Source: Paracoccaceae bacterium (GTDB lineage Bacteria > Pseudomonadota > Alphaproteobacteria > Rhodobacterales > Rhodobacteraceae). From it: a DNA stretch of 44,094 nucleotides. The stretch spans positions 1 to 44,094 of the forward strand of contig DAOUQK010000002.1 of assembly GCA_030625695.1 (NCBI GenBank), given 5' to 3'. The position numbers and the translations under genes were made by a program. Shown one piece after another: positions 1 through 7,998 of the stretch (the stretch's first letter is position 1; each line of letters starts with the position of its first letter). The notes below the pieces were generated by a model. It was given only the letters and a program-made list of their open reading frames with translations. It ran no database searches and was not told where the DNA came from.

Positions 1-915
1 GAGATTTCTTCGCGGATTTCGGTGATCTATATTTCTCTGACCATGGCCTGTGCCGTTGGCTATGCGATCATGGGCATGGGGGCATTTGATGCGAGCGTTC
101 ACGCGATGACCACCGTGGCCACTGGCGGGTTCGCCAATTACGACGCCTCGTTCGGGGTGTTCGGGCCGGGGGTGGAATATGTCGCGGTGGTGTTCATGAT
201 GCTGGCCGCCTTGCCGTTTGTGCGCTTTGTGCAGATGACGGCGGGCCACGCCAAACCGCTGTTTAAAGACCCGCAGATACGTGGCTTTATGCTGACGGCA
301 TTTGTATTGGTCGGCTTGCTAAGCCTGTGGCAATTCACCCAAGGTGAGCTGACCGGAGAGACCGGGTTTCGCAAAACCATGTTCAACACCGTGTCGCTGT
401 TGACAGGAACAGGCTATGCCAGCACGGACTATATGGCCTGGGGTGCATTGCCGGTATCGGTGCTGTTTTTCACCGGGCTGATAGGTGGGTGCGCCGGGTC
501 CACTGCCTGTTCGATCAAAATATTTCGCTATCAGTTGTTGTTCGCGTCGATCCGGGTGCAATTGCAGCGCATTCGCTCGCCCCACGGCGTGTTCACGCCG
601 CGGTATGATGGCCGCAAGGTCAGCCCGGATGTGCTTTCGTCGGTAATCTCGTTCTTTGTGTTCTTCATTGTCACCATGGGGGTGGTGGCCTGGGGGCTGG
701 GAATGACCGGGTTGAACCTGACCACGTCTGTGTCGGGCGCGGCGGCGGCATTGGCCAATATCGGGCCGGGGTTGGGGGATGAGATTGGCCCGGCGGGGAA
801 CTTTGCCGGGCTGACCGATACGGCGAAATGGTTGTTGATCGCCGCAATGCTGATCGGGCGGCTGGAACTTTTGGCGGTCTACGCCATTCTGACGATTAAT
901 TTCTGGAGAGCTTGA
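1..915 (+). CDS. trkH: TrkH-type potassium uptake permease, 3' part only
   Basis: This is the C-terminal 304 residues of a TrkH/KtrB-type K+ translocating subunit in the inner membrane. The frame is open back to base 1, so the GTG at 22 is an artefact of the window edge; the full protein is usually about 480 residues. Re-entrant pore-loop sequences typical of the family are visible: TTVATGGF, LLTGTGYAS and NIGPGLGDEIGPAGNF, plus the GGCAGSTACSIKIFR segment and several hydrophobic helices. The protein ends in a hydrophobic stretch (LLAVYAILTINFWRA). The stop codon abuts the next ATG, so the two genes are probably co-transcribed. A TrkA partner is not in the window. Family assignment is strong; transport properties are inferred from the family. 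Confidence 0.9.
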   Translation, partial: EISSRISVIYISLTMACAVGYAIMGMGAFDASVHAMTTVATGGFANYDASFGVFGPGVEYVAVVFMMLAALPFVRFVQMTAGHAKPLFKDPQIRGFMLTAFVLVGLLSLWQFTQGELTGETGFRKTMFNTVSLLTGTGYASTDYMAWGALPVSVLFFTGLIGGCAGSTACSIKIFRYQLLFASIRVQLQRIRSPHGVFTPRYDGRKVSPDVLSSVISFFVFFIVTMGVVAWGLGMTGLNLTTSVSGAAAALANIGPGLGDEIGPAGNFAGLTDTAKWLLIAAMLIGRLELLAVYAILTINFWRA

Positions 916-2523
916 ATGAAACGACCACAGGAACGTCCACTGGGCGCGCAAATATCCCATATGCTGAAAGACCGAGGGGTGGACGTGATATTCGGCATCC
1001 CCGGCGTGCATAACCAGGAAATGTATCGCGGCATCGAAGAGGCCGGGATCACCCATGTTCTGGCGCGTCACGAACAGGGGGCGGGGTTCATGGCCGATGG
1101 CTATGCGCGCGCCACGGGCAATCCGGGCGTGGCCTATGTGATTACCGGGCCGGGGGTGTGCAACATCATGACGGCAATGGGGCAGGCCTATTCGGATTCG
1201 GTTCCCGTTCTGGTGATATCGTCCTGTCTGGACGAGGTGGCGGCAAAGCGGGGACAGCTGCATCAGATGCTGGATCAGGAGGGGGCAGGGGGGTGTGTGT
1301 GTGACTGGTCCGAGACGGCACGGACGGCGGATGCGGCGTATCAGTTGATTGACCGGGCGTTGGTCGAATTTGTAGCCCAAAAAGCGTTACCTAAACACAT
1401 ACAAGTGCCAATTGCCGCTTTGCAATCAAACGCCGATACCGGGTGGGACCATCCGTACCTGCCGTCTTTCAATATTGTTTCGCCGAACAAGGAAGATATC
1501 AATCGCGCGGTCTATCTGATCAAACAGGCCAAACGCCCGATATTTGTGTTTGGCGGTGGGGCCAAAGCGGCGACCAAAGCGGCACGTGAGGTTATGAGAA
1601 TGACCGGATCTGCCTCGTTTTGCACCTACGCCGGGCGGGGGGTTATCGGTCCTGATGATCCATTACATTTTGGCAGCATGCTGGCGCGCGGCGATACAGC
1701 CCGGGTTCTGGCGGGTTCTGATCTGGTTGTGACCATTGGAACCGAGTTGTCCGAAGTTGATCTGTGGCGCGATCATCTTGGACATGACTGTCAGGTGATA
1801 AATGTGAACCGTGACACTGAATCTATTGCCCGGGGCGCAGGCGGGGATCATCGGGTTGTCGCGGACAGCGGCTGTTTCCTGCGAGAGACTGGGGCGGGGT
1901 TGAAGGGGCATACCCCGGCAACCGACTGGACCCCTGAAGAGGTCACCAACGCCCGTGCCCGCTGGCGCGCTGAAACCGATGCTGAGCGCCCTGGCATTGT
2001 TCCAATCTGCGACGCCCTGCGCGAGGTCGTGCCGTCCGACACCATGATCTATTCCGACATGACCCAGATCGCATACGTCGCCAAAGAGGTCTGGGACATG
2101 GACCGTCCTGGCCACTGGCACCACCCTTATGGCTTTGGCACGTTGGGCTATGCCCTTCCGGCAGGCATTGGCGGAGCAGTTGCCCGTAGGGTGGGCAATT
2201 TGCCCACCATGGTCATCGCAGGCGACTATGGCTTTCAATACACGATGCAGGAACTGGGTGTTGCGGTGGAACTTGGACTGCCCATTCCGATTATCCTGTG
2301 GGACAACGGTAAGCTGAAAGAGATCGAAGACAGCATGGTGCGCGCACAGATTGCCCCCAACGCAGTGATCGCCCGCAACCCGGATTTCTGCAAACTGGCC
2401 GAGGCATTTGGGGCGAGGTCAGCAGCTCCGAAAAACCTGTCAGAAATGCAATCGGCGGTTCAGGCCGCGTTCAAGGCAGACGGTCCGACGTTGATCCACA
2501 TCACGCCTGAAATTGTGGCGTAG
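916..2523 (+). CDS. Thiamine pyrophosphate-dependent decarboxylase, acetolactate synthase superfamily (5-guanidino-2-oxopentanoate decarboxylase-like)
   Basis: The 535-residue protein has the three-domain layout of TPP enzymes: N-terminal PYR domain with FGIPGVHNQEMY and the cofactor-activating Glu in RHEQGAGFMADGYAR, a central domain around residues 190-330, and a C-terminal PP domain. Length and N-terminal sequence fit the AruI-like group (arginine transaminase pathway, 2-ketoarginine decarboxylase) better than anabolic IlvB, and no IlvN small subunit follows. The PP motif reads AGDYGFQ, then WDNG 27 residues later, so the usual GDG is GDY; whether metal and TPP binding is altered cannot be told. 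An SD-like GGAGAG precedes the ATG, which directly follows the trkH stop. The substrate is inferred, not shown. The TAG stop lies in a repeat element. Confidence 0.75.
   Translation: MKRPQERPLGAQISHMLKDRGVDVIFGIPGVHNQEMYRGIEEAGITHVLARHEQGAGFMADGYARATGNPGVAYVITGPGVCNIMTAMGQAYSDSVPVLVISSCLDEVAAKRGQLHQMLDQEGAGGCVCDWSETARTADAAYQLIDRALVEFVAQKALPKHIQVPIAALQSNADTGWDHPYLPSFNIVSPNKEDINRAVYLIKQAKRPIFVFGGGAKAATKAAREVMRMTGSASFCTYAGRGVIGPDDPLHFGSMLARGDTARVLAGSDLVVTIGTELSEVDLWRDHLGHDCQVINVNRDTESIARGAGGDHRVVADSGCFLRETGAGLKGHTPATDWTPEEVTNARARWRAETDAERPGIVPICDALREVVPSDTMIYSDMTQIAYVAKEVWDMDRPGHWHHPYGFGTLGYALPAGIGGAVARRVGNLPTMVIAGDYGFQYTMQELGVAVELGLPIPIILWDNGKLKEIEDSMVRAQIAPNAVIARNPDFCKLAEAFGARSAAPKNLSEMQSAVQAAFKADGPTLIHITPEIVA
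2190..2208. repeat. REP-like GGTGGGCAA palindrome inside a coding sequence
   Basis: The sequence has 9-bp arms GGTGGGCAA and TTGCCCACC around one base, preceded by CGTA, the same core and flank as the intergenic repeat at 10265-10283. It lies inside the TPP decarboxylase gene and is read in frame as RRVGNLPTM just before the GDY motif. Chance resemblance in a GC-rich codon context remains possible. Confidence 0.5.
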
Positions 2524-2589
2524 GGCGGGATTTATCCCGCCGCGCCGATGGATTCTATATAGGGAAGGTGGGGTGAAACCCCACCCTAC
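2519..2589. repeat. REP-like palindromic element with two hairpins (GTAGGG family)
   Basis: The element begins with GTAGGGCGGG and ends with CCACCCTACG. Two hairpins are visible: GCGGGATTTATCCCGC at 2525-2540 and GGTGGGGTGAAACCCCACC at 2567-2585. It fills the gap between two convergent genes and its first TAG is the stop codon of the TPP decarboxylase gene. It may also act as a bidirectional terminator, although no U-tract follows. Related copies lie at 10239-10287, 23519-23588 and 43226-43307. Confidence 0.75.
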
Positions 2590-2593
2590 GCCA

Positions 2594-4351
2594 TTATTCC
2601 CAGCAGCTGACCAATACCGTCATGCCGCTGGCCATGCGCACCAGATCGTTTGGCGACAACGTGCCGGTGGCCTGACTGGTTGCGGCACTGACGCCAGCGC
2701 CGTCCAGAACTGCGCGAATGGCGCTGGCGTCGGCGGCAAAGGCGACGTTGGCGGGCAATTGCTGGGCGCCGCCTGAGGCGGGCAGCAACATGCCGACCAC
2801 ACCGCCGGCCGCGTCAAACACCGGACCACCGGCGTCGCCGGGCAGGGCGGCCATGGCCAGGCGGGTCAATTCGGGTTCGCCATGCAGGCCTTTGGTGTCC
2901 TCGAGTTTGCCAAAGGTCAGGGTTGGGGCCCCAAGCACGCCTTCGTAGGAATAGCCGGATACGGCCACATCTGTTTGCAAGCGCGGCTCGCCCGAGCGCA
3001 ACTGTGCCACCGATATCGGCACCAAAGCGTTGCTTGGGCGCAGTACAGCCACACCAAGGTTAGCGTCCGTGGCCACAACTTCGGCGCGGGTTGTATGGTC
3101 AAGCGTGATACGTGTGCAGCCCTGAACCGCTTCGGCAGTCGTCACGACAATGCCCGACCCGTCAATGTAAAAGCCCGAGCGCGACAGGCGCGGTTTGCGC
3201 ACCGTCAGTCCCGAGACCAGATCGACGCTTTGTACTGTGTCGCCACCCGCCGCCGGATCCAGAACCCCGTCAAGCCGGGCAAAGCTGTTGCGCATCTCGC
3301 TTAGCACCCGGGTGCGGCGATCTTCGTCACCGGCAGGCCAGATCAGGGTGAAGCCTTTGATCTCACCATTGGCCAGCCGCGCCTGAGTATAAGACACGAT
3401 GCCGTTGCCGCGCCCTTCCAGGGTAAAGCTGTCTTTGGCCCGTTCGCGCGGGCCGTTTAGCGGTACGATCTCAAGCGTCTGCATGATGTCATAAAGGCCA
3501 AACAACGTCGCCTGATCGCCGGGCTGGCTGATCAGCAAAACCCGTGCGCCAAGATCGGAACTGGCGTCATAATGGGCAAACGGTGGTTCATAGCGGGAAA
3601 ACCGCACCGCATCGGTGGGCAATTGCATTTCAATCCCGGCCTTGGTGTCGGCCTTAAGCGCCATACCAACCGAGATCAGCGGTGCATTATATTGGTCCAT
3701 CAGCGTCTGGCGCTGGCGGGTGGTCAGGATGCCGGTGGCCTCACTGCCATTGTTGGTCTGCCAATCGCGCATCGACCCGCGTGTGCCCGGGCCAAACGCG
3801 CCGTCAATGGCGGCAGAATAAAACCCGGCAGCGCGCAGGGCGATTTGCAGGTCTTTGCGTTGATCCGCACTTAGCGCGCGTTCGCTGCGCCGTGCTTCGG
3901 CCTTGGTTTCGTCCGGAATGGCCGGTTCCGAGACCACTGTCGGCGCAACGGTGGTCTGTGCCACATCGGTAGAGTCAATGGGTGCCACAACCGCGCCGCG
4001 CCCCAGAACATCGGCGCCAACCGGCCAGAACTGTTGCCCCAGCGAGGCGGTGAATGAAATAAACGCGTCGGTTGGAATTTTGCTGTCAGCGCGGTACGCC
4101 AGCAGCACCTGTTCGGCGTCGGGCCGTGTGTATGGCCCTAAAACCACCCCGTACCAATTGCCACCCAAGGCAAATCCGCTGACATCCGGCAGGTTGCCGG
4201 CATAAAGTTGGGCGCGCGTCTGGGCCGTGCGAAGCGAGGGATGCGCCTCGACCTGTATCCAGACCACATCCTGCGCGGTGGCGCTGGAGGCTGTGAATAC
4301 CGACCCCATGAGGGCAATAATTAACAAAAACGATGCAAAATAACTTTTCAT
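2594..4351 (-). CDS. Secreted peptidoglycan-binding protein with a degenerate trypsin-fold domain
   Basis: The start was set at MKSYFASF, 13 codons inside the longest ORF, because a clear Sec signal peptide begins there and ends near ASSATAQ; the mature protein is about 560 residues. An SPOR-like segment follows (QVEAHPSLRTAQ to YTRPDAEQVL), then a PG_binding_1 domain near residues 165-225 (LQIALRAAGFYSAAIDGAFG). The C-terminal 200 residues resemble an HtrA/trypsin-fold peptidase. In place of the catalytic TNxHVV, DLAVL and GNSGGP motifs it reads TTAEAVQG, NLGVAVL and GDAGGP, so His, Asp and Ser all appear replaced. It probably binds peptidoglycan in the periplasm without proteolysis. It is divergent from the 111-residue gene. 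Domain calls are good; loss of activity is inferred from motif alignment by eye. Confidence 0.8.
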   Translation of the reverse strand: MKSYFASFLLIIALMGSVFTASSATAQDVVWIQVEAHPSLRTAQTRAQLYAGNLPDVSGFALGGNWYGVVLGPYTRPDAEQVLLAYRADSKIPTDAFISFTASLGQQFWPVGADVLGRGAVVAPIDSTDVAQTTVAPTVVSEPAIPDETKAEARRSERALSADQRKDLQIALRAAGFYSAAIDGAFGPGTRGSMRDWQTNNGSEATGILTTRQRQTLMDQYNAPLISVGMALKADTKAGIEMQLPTDAVRFSRYEPPFAHYDASSDLGARVLLISQPGDQATLFGLYDIMQTLEIVPLNGPRERAKDSFTLEGRGNGIVSYTQARLANGEIKGFTLIWPAGDEDRRTRVLSEMRNSFARLDGVLDPAAGGDTVQSVDLVSGLTVRKPRLSRSGFYIDGSGIVVTTAEAVQGCTRITLDHTTRAEVVATDANLGVAVLRPSNALVPISVAQLRSGEPRLQTDVAVSGYSYEGVLGAPTLTFGKLEDTKGLHGEPELTRLAMAALPGDAGGPVFDAAGGVVGMLLPASGGAQQLPANVAFAADASAIRAVLDGAGVSAATSQATGTLSPNDLVRMASGMTVLVSCWE

Positions 4352-4570
4352 GATAGATTCAGTGCCTTTAAGCCAATGTTGGTGGCGCACATAAATCAGG
4401 AAAACCCGGCAAAAGCTATCCTAAATAGGGCGTTGTTGGTTTCAGATTGTGAATTGTGATCCTTTAACAATCAGGCGCAGGCGTTTGAAATGCCGGGCTG
4501 CAAGTGCTTTCCAAATATGCCGATGAGTTGTTTCTGGTTGATGCCGGGTTTTCTGTCGCGGTACTTGAGA

Positions 4571-4598
4571 GATGACATGTCAAATTTGACATGTCATC
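4571..4598. promoter_or_regulatory. Perfect 28-bp palindrome, candidate operator 1
   Basis: The half-site GATGACATGTCAAA is followed by its exact reverse complement. It contains two GACATGTC boxes whose starts are 14 bp apart. It lies in the 368-bp region between two divergent genes, about 220 bp upstream of the protease-like gene. A second site with the same box spacing lies at 4671-4710. The palindrome is seen directly; its role as a protein-binding site is inferred. Confidence 0.6.
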
Positions 4599-4670
4599 AT
4601 GATTGGCATGGTAGGTGCGCCAAAGGTCCCGGATAACATTTGATGGCTTCGAGGTTTTCTTGCGTTGATC

Positions 4671-4710
4671 CTCTCTGTAGACATGTCATATATAACATGT
4701 CTACAGAGAG
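4671..4710. promoter_or_regulatory. 40-bp inverted repeat with 16-bp perfect arms, candidate operator 2
   Basis: The arms CTCTCTGTAGACATGT and ACATGTCTACAGAGAG flank the 8-bp spacer CATATATA. As in site 1, ACATGT boxes are 14 bp apart. The AT-rich centre (TATATA at 4689-4694) could be a -10 hexamer with TTGATC at 4665-4670 as -35, spacing 18. The right arm runs into the AGAGAGGG ribosome-binding site of the next gene. It could be an operator over the promoter, or a 5' mRNA hairpin that hides the ribosome site. Confidence 0.55.
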
Positions 4711-4719
4711 GGATGAAAC

Positions 4720-5055
4720 ATGTATAGAGCCGACAAATTCAAATCAACCTATGAAACTGAAAACGGAAAATCCATCTGGAAGTTCCTGTTGGAAGACGTC
4801 AACATCACCCGTATGGAAACCGCAACCTACCTGTTTCGCCCGGCGATTGAGCCGTTGTCGCCGTTCCTTCAAGCCAAGTTCGGGCCTTCAATCCGCCGTA
4901 ACAGGCTAAAACAGATGATGGGCCATATGGTGCGCCAGATCATGGAGCAGCGTGGCTTTCATTTGCAACAAGGCAACGTAAAGATTACCAGACCCGGAAA
5001 TATCTTTGCCAGCGCATCGCGTTACGCCCGGCTGGATGATCGCTTTGACGGGTGA
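4720..5055 (+). CDS. Uncharacterised 111-residue protein under palindromic control
   Basis: I do not recognise the family. The protein is soluble, without signal peptide or membrane segment, and basic in its second half (QAKFGPSIRRNRLKQMMGHMVRQIMEQRG). Near the C-terminus GFHLQQGNVKITRPGNIFASASRY could form a small beta or winged element, but no named fold is evident. The ATG is supported by AGAGAGGG about 8 bases upstream, which overlaps the right arm of palindrome 2. It stands alone between a divergent gene and a large palindromic repeat. Coding status is supported by the strong ribosome site and by the dedicated upstream region. A DNA-binding or regulatory role is possible but only a guess. 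Confidence 0.65.
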   Translation: MYRADKFKSTYETENGKSIWKFLLEDVNITRMETATYLFRPAIEPLSPFLQAKFGPSIRRNRLKQMMGHMVRQIMEQRGFHLQQGNVKITRPGNIFASASRYARLDDRFDG

Positions 5056-5080
5056 ATGCGGACGCCGGTGACGTTTACCT

Positions 5081-5192
5081 AAGCGATACCAATCCAATTG
5101 AATTCACCCTGCGGCCCGAACGCGTTTGAAAGTGCAAACGCTGCCTCGGGCCGCAGAGTGAATACTCGAAACCGATCAGATTGGTATCGCTT
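5081..5192. repeat. 112-bp nested palindromic element upstream of glyQ
   Basis: Three nested arm pairs are visible: outer AAGCGATACCAATC (5081-5094) with its exact complement at 5179-5192; middle ATTCACCCTGCGGCCCGA (5102-5119) with 5146-5163, 17 of 18 matching; inner GCGTTTG (5122-5128) with CAAACGC (5135-5141). Transcribed, it would form one long hairpin. The size and symmetry fit a MITE or REP-like repeat, or a strong terminator between the 111-residue gene and glyQ. Confidence 0.65.
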
Positions 5193-5277
5193 CAAGCGAT
5201 GCAGCTGGCCAAGAGGCAATTGACCTTACCGGTCAAACCCCTATTCAAGGCGCAAGAAACTTGCCACAGGCGAATCC

Positions 5278-6195
5278 ATGACCCAACCCCGATCCTTTCA
5301 GGAGATCATCCTGGCGCTGCAATCTTACTGGGCCTCCCAGGGCTGCGCGCTTTTGCAACCGTATGACATGGAGGTCGGGGCAGGCACGTTCCATCCGGCC
5401 ACCACCCTGCGGGCTTTGGGGCCGGTCCCGTGGGCCGCGGCCTATGTCCAGCCGTGCCGTCGCCCCACCGATGGGCGGTATGGCGACAGCCCGAACCGCT
5501 GGCAGCATTATTATCAGTTTCAGGTGATCATCAAACCCAGCCCGCCGGATTTGCAGGATCTGTATCTGGGTAGTCTGAAAGCCATCGGCATCGACATGGG
5601 TGCCCATGATATCCGTTTTGTCGAGGACGATTGGGAAAGCCCTACCTTGGGGGCTGCCGGTCTGGGATGGGAGGTTTGGTGCGATGGCATGGAAGTGTCG
5701 CAATTCACCTACTTTCAGCAGGTTGGCGGCTATGATTGCGCGCCGGTTTCGGGCGAGCTGACTTATGGGCTTGAACGGCTGGCGATGTATGTGCTGGGTT
5801 ATAGCGACGGCAACAAGATGCCGTTCAACGATCCCGACGCGCCGATCCCGCTGACGTACGGCGACATCTTTCGCGACGCCGAAGCGCAATATGCCCGCTG
5901 GAACTTTGACGTGGCCGAGACCGACACCTTGTTGCAACATTTCATCGACGCCGAAGAGGAATGCGCGCGCATTCTGGAGCAACCCGCCGATGACCCCAAA
6001 ACCGGGCGGCGTATTGTCATGGCGCAACCGGCCTATGACCAATGCATCAAGGCCAGCCACATCTTCAACCTGCTCGACGCACGCGGGGTGATCTCGGTGA
6101 CGGAACGCCAGGCCTATATTGGCCGGGTGCGCGCCTTGGCCAAACAATGCGCCGATGCCTGGCTGCAAACCGAAGCCGGAGGGTTCGCGCCATGA
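5278..6195 (+). CDS. glyQ: Glycyl-tRNA synthetase, alpha subunit
   Basis: GlyQ is the catalytic subunit of the bacterial alpha2beta2 enzyme that charges tRNA-Gly with glycine in the cytoplasm. The 305 residues match the family's usual length, and highly conserved stretches are present: [80 protein letters not shown] and [15 protein letters not shown]. The stop overlaps the ATG of the DUF6446-like gene (ATGA), so translation is coupled. The beta subunit gene glyS is two genes downstream. Assignment is certain on motifs. Confidence 0.97.
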   Translation: MTQPRSFQEIILALQSYWASQGCALLQPYDMEVGAGTFHPATTLRALGPVPWAAAYVQPCRRPTDGRYGDSPNRWQHYYQFQVIIKPSPPDLQDLYLGSLKAIGIDMGAHDIRFVEDDWESPTLGAAGLGWEVWCDGMEVSQFTYFQQVGGYDCAPVSGELTYGLERLAMYVLGYSDGNKMPFNDPDAPIPLTYGDIFRDAEAQYARWNFDVAETDTLLQHFIDAEEECARILEQPADDPKTGRRIVMAQPAYDQCIKASHIFNLLDARGVISVTERQAYIGRVRALAKQCADAWLQTEAGGFAP

Positions 6196-6731
6196 AAGGC
6201 AATGTGACCGGTAAACTGGTGGCTGGCGTGATCCTGTTGCTTGGCCTCGTGGCCGGCGTTTCGATCTATTACCTTCAGGTCTATCACTATTACCGCGACA
6301 TTCCCGCCACCGGGGCGCAGGATGTGACGCTGATCACCCTGGCGGACGGCACATCCCAACCGATTGAACATGTCGGTTTTACGGCAATCGACGCCGACAG
6401 TTCGCCAATCCGCTATCGCGCCTGTTTCACCACGTCCCTGACCCCCGATCAGGCAAGCACGCTGTATGTCCCGGCTCCGGGCATTGAACCGCGCAATGCG
6501 CCGGGTTGGTTCGATTGCTTTGACGCCAATGATATTGCGGCGGCGATAGATGACGGCACTATGACCACCTTCCTCAGCACCAAGAACTATGCTTTTGGCG
6601 TTGACCGTATCGTTGCCATCGGCGCGGATGGTCGTGGGTTCATCTGGCCGACGCTGAACGAATGCGGCACCAAAGCTTATGACGGCACGCTGGTGGGCGA
6701 AGAATGTCCGCCGCGACCGGTCAGCGAATGA
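6192..6731 (+). CDS. Membrane-anchored DUF6446-like protein
   Basis: The 179-residue protein has one N-terminal membrane segment ([20 protein letters not shown]) and a C-terminal part predicted to lie in the periplasm. Two Cys residues lie in the middle (YRACFTTS and WFDCFDAND) and two more near the end (NECGT, GEECPP); disulfides are possible. The ATG at 6192 overlaps the glyQ stop by four bases. I recall genes of this kind next to glyQ in Rhodobacteraceae under the name DUF6446, but this was not checked. Its function is unknown; the position alone suggests co-expression with the synthetase rather than a role in tRNA charging. Confidence 0.75.
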   Translation: MKGNVTGKLVAGVILLLGLVAGVSIYYLQVYHYYRDIPATGAQDVTLITLADGTSQPIEHVGFTAIDADSSPIRYRACFTTSLTPDQASTLYVPAPGIEPRNAPGWFDCFDANDIAAAIDDGTMTTFLSTKNYAFGVDRIVAIGADGRGFIWPTLNECGTKAYDGTLVGEECPPRPVSE

Positions 6732-6774
6732 CTGTAAAATCCATATTTCAGCTGACTCCGTTCCCGGGGGTGAA

Positions 6775-7989
6775 ATGACAGATATTGTCGTCATACCGGC
6801 TTTCCTTTCGGTAACCTTGGGGTTTGCGGTGTATCTGATCGGCGCGATGATAAATGCCAGAGTTGCGATCCTGCGCCAGTTCAATATCCCCGAACCGGTG
6901 ACCGGTGGGTTGCTGGCCTCGGTGGCGTTCCTGCTGGCGTATCTGCTGGCTGACTATGAGGTTTCGTTCGACCTGGCGGCGCGGGACGTGTTTCTGGTGC
7001 TGTTCTTTGCCGGGATCGGCCTGAACGCGCGGTTGGCCGACCTGATAACCGGCGGCAAGCCACTGGTATTGCTGTTAGGTCTGACCTTGCTGGCGATTGT
7101 GGCGCAGAATGTCATTGGCGTGGCGGGGGCGGTTTTGTTTGGTTATCCGGCACAGGCGGGGGTTTTGTTCGGCTCGGCTGCGCTGATTGGCGGGCATGGC
7201 ACAGCGATTGCCTGGGCCCCGGATGTGGCTGCCGCAACCGGCCTTGTGGGTGCCGCCGAACTGGGGATGGCGGTGGCGACACTGGGCCTGGTGCTGGCGG
7301 CGCTGGTCGGTGGACCAGTCGCCAAGTATTTGGTGGAAAAGAACAATCTTACCTCTTCGCGCCCGGGTGAGGTCAACACTATTGGCGTCGGCCACGATGT
7401 TCAGGGTGGGCCAGAGGCGAAAATTGACCATACCAGTGTGATGCGGGTGATGCTGTATCTGAACCTGGCGGTCATATTCGGCTATATTGCCAACACTGCG
7501 CTTGAAGCTGCTGGCGTGAAATTGCCGCTGTTTGTGCCTTGCCTGATCTGCGCCATTATTCTGGCCAACCTGCGCAGCCTGCTGTTTCCCGATGCGCCGC
7601 CGGTCACCCGGACCCCGGCACTGGCGATGGTATCCGAATTTTCGCTGGGTGCCTTTCTGGCCATGTCCCTGATGAGCCTGCAATTATGGACCATTGCCGA
7701 ACTGGGCATGTCCATTGCCGTCATCCTGACCGCGCAGGCGCTGTTCACTGTGGTTTTTGTGATTTTTGTGCTGTTTCCGGTTATGGGGCGCAGCTATCGC
7801 GGGGCAGTTCTGGCCGCCGGGTTTGGTGGTTTTTCGCTGGGCGCGACCCCCACGGCGATTGCCAATATGACGGCGGTGACCAAACGCTATGGCCCGTCAC
7901 CTGTTGCCTTTATTATATTGCCCCTTGTATCCGCCTTCTTTGTCGATATCGCCAATGCATTCATCATCCAGATGATTGTGAACTTCTAA
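6775..7989 (+). CDS. gltS: Sodium/glutamate symporter
   Basis: The 404-residue integral membrane protein matches the GltS (ESS) family of Na+-coupled glutamate importers. Family signatures include FNIPEPVTGGLLAS near the N-terminus, LFGSAALIGGHGTAIAWAP in the middle and GFGGFSLGATPTAIANM in the second half, which correspond to the two re-entrant loop halves of the inverted-repeat fold. About ten to twelve hydrophobic helices are evident. The start is ATG 6775, preceded by GGGGGTGA; the longer ORF start at 6679 would overlap the previous gene. It sits between the DUF6446-like gene and glyS, nine bases before the glyS ATG, so it is probably part of the synthetase operon. The family call is strong; the substrate is inferred. 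Confidence 0.9.
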   Translation: MTDIVVIPAFLSVTLGFAVYLIGAMINARVAILRQFNIPEPVTGGLLASVAFLLAYLLADYEVSFDLAARDVFLVLFFAGIGLNARLADLITGGKPLVLLLGLTLLAIVAQNVIGVAGAVLFGYPAQAGVLFGSAALIGGHGTAIAWAPDVAAATGLVGAAELGMAVATLGLVLAALVGGPVAKYLVEKNNLTSSRPGEVNTIGVGHDVQGGPEAKIDHTSVMRVMLYLNLAVIFGYIANTALEAAGVKLPLFVPCLICAIILANLRSLLFPDAPPVTRTPALAMVSEFSLGAFLAMSLMSLQLWTIAELGMSIAVILTAQALFTVVFVIFVLFPVMGRSYRGAVLAAGFGGFSLGATPTAIANMTAVTKRYGPSPVAFIILPLVSAFFVDIANAFIIQMIVNF

Positions 7990-7998
7990 GGACACGCC

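Noticed and set aside
319-1380. 353-codon minus-strand ORF overlapping trkH and the TPP decarboxylase gene
   Set aside because: It is antisense to two well-supported genes, is rich in His, Arg and Pro as shadow frames of GC-rich genes are, and shows no motif.
4640-4909. 89-codon ORF overlapping the 111-residue gene
   Set aside because: It runs through the palindrome in another frame and has no ribosome site; the 4720 frame has both a good site and better composition.
5245-6168. 307-codon minus-strand ORF opposite glyQ
   Set aside because: It mirrors the certain glyQ gene on the other strand and has no ribosome site or recognisable domain.
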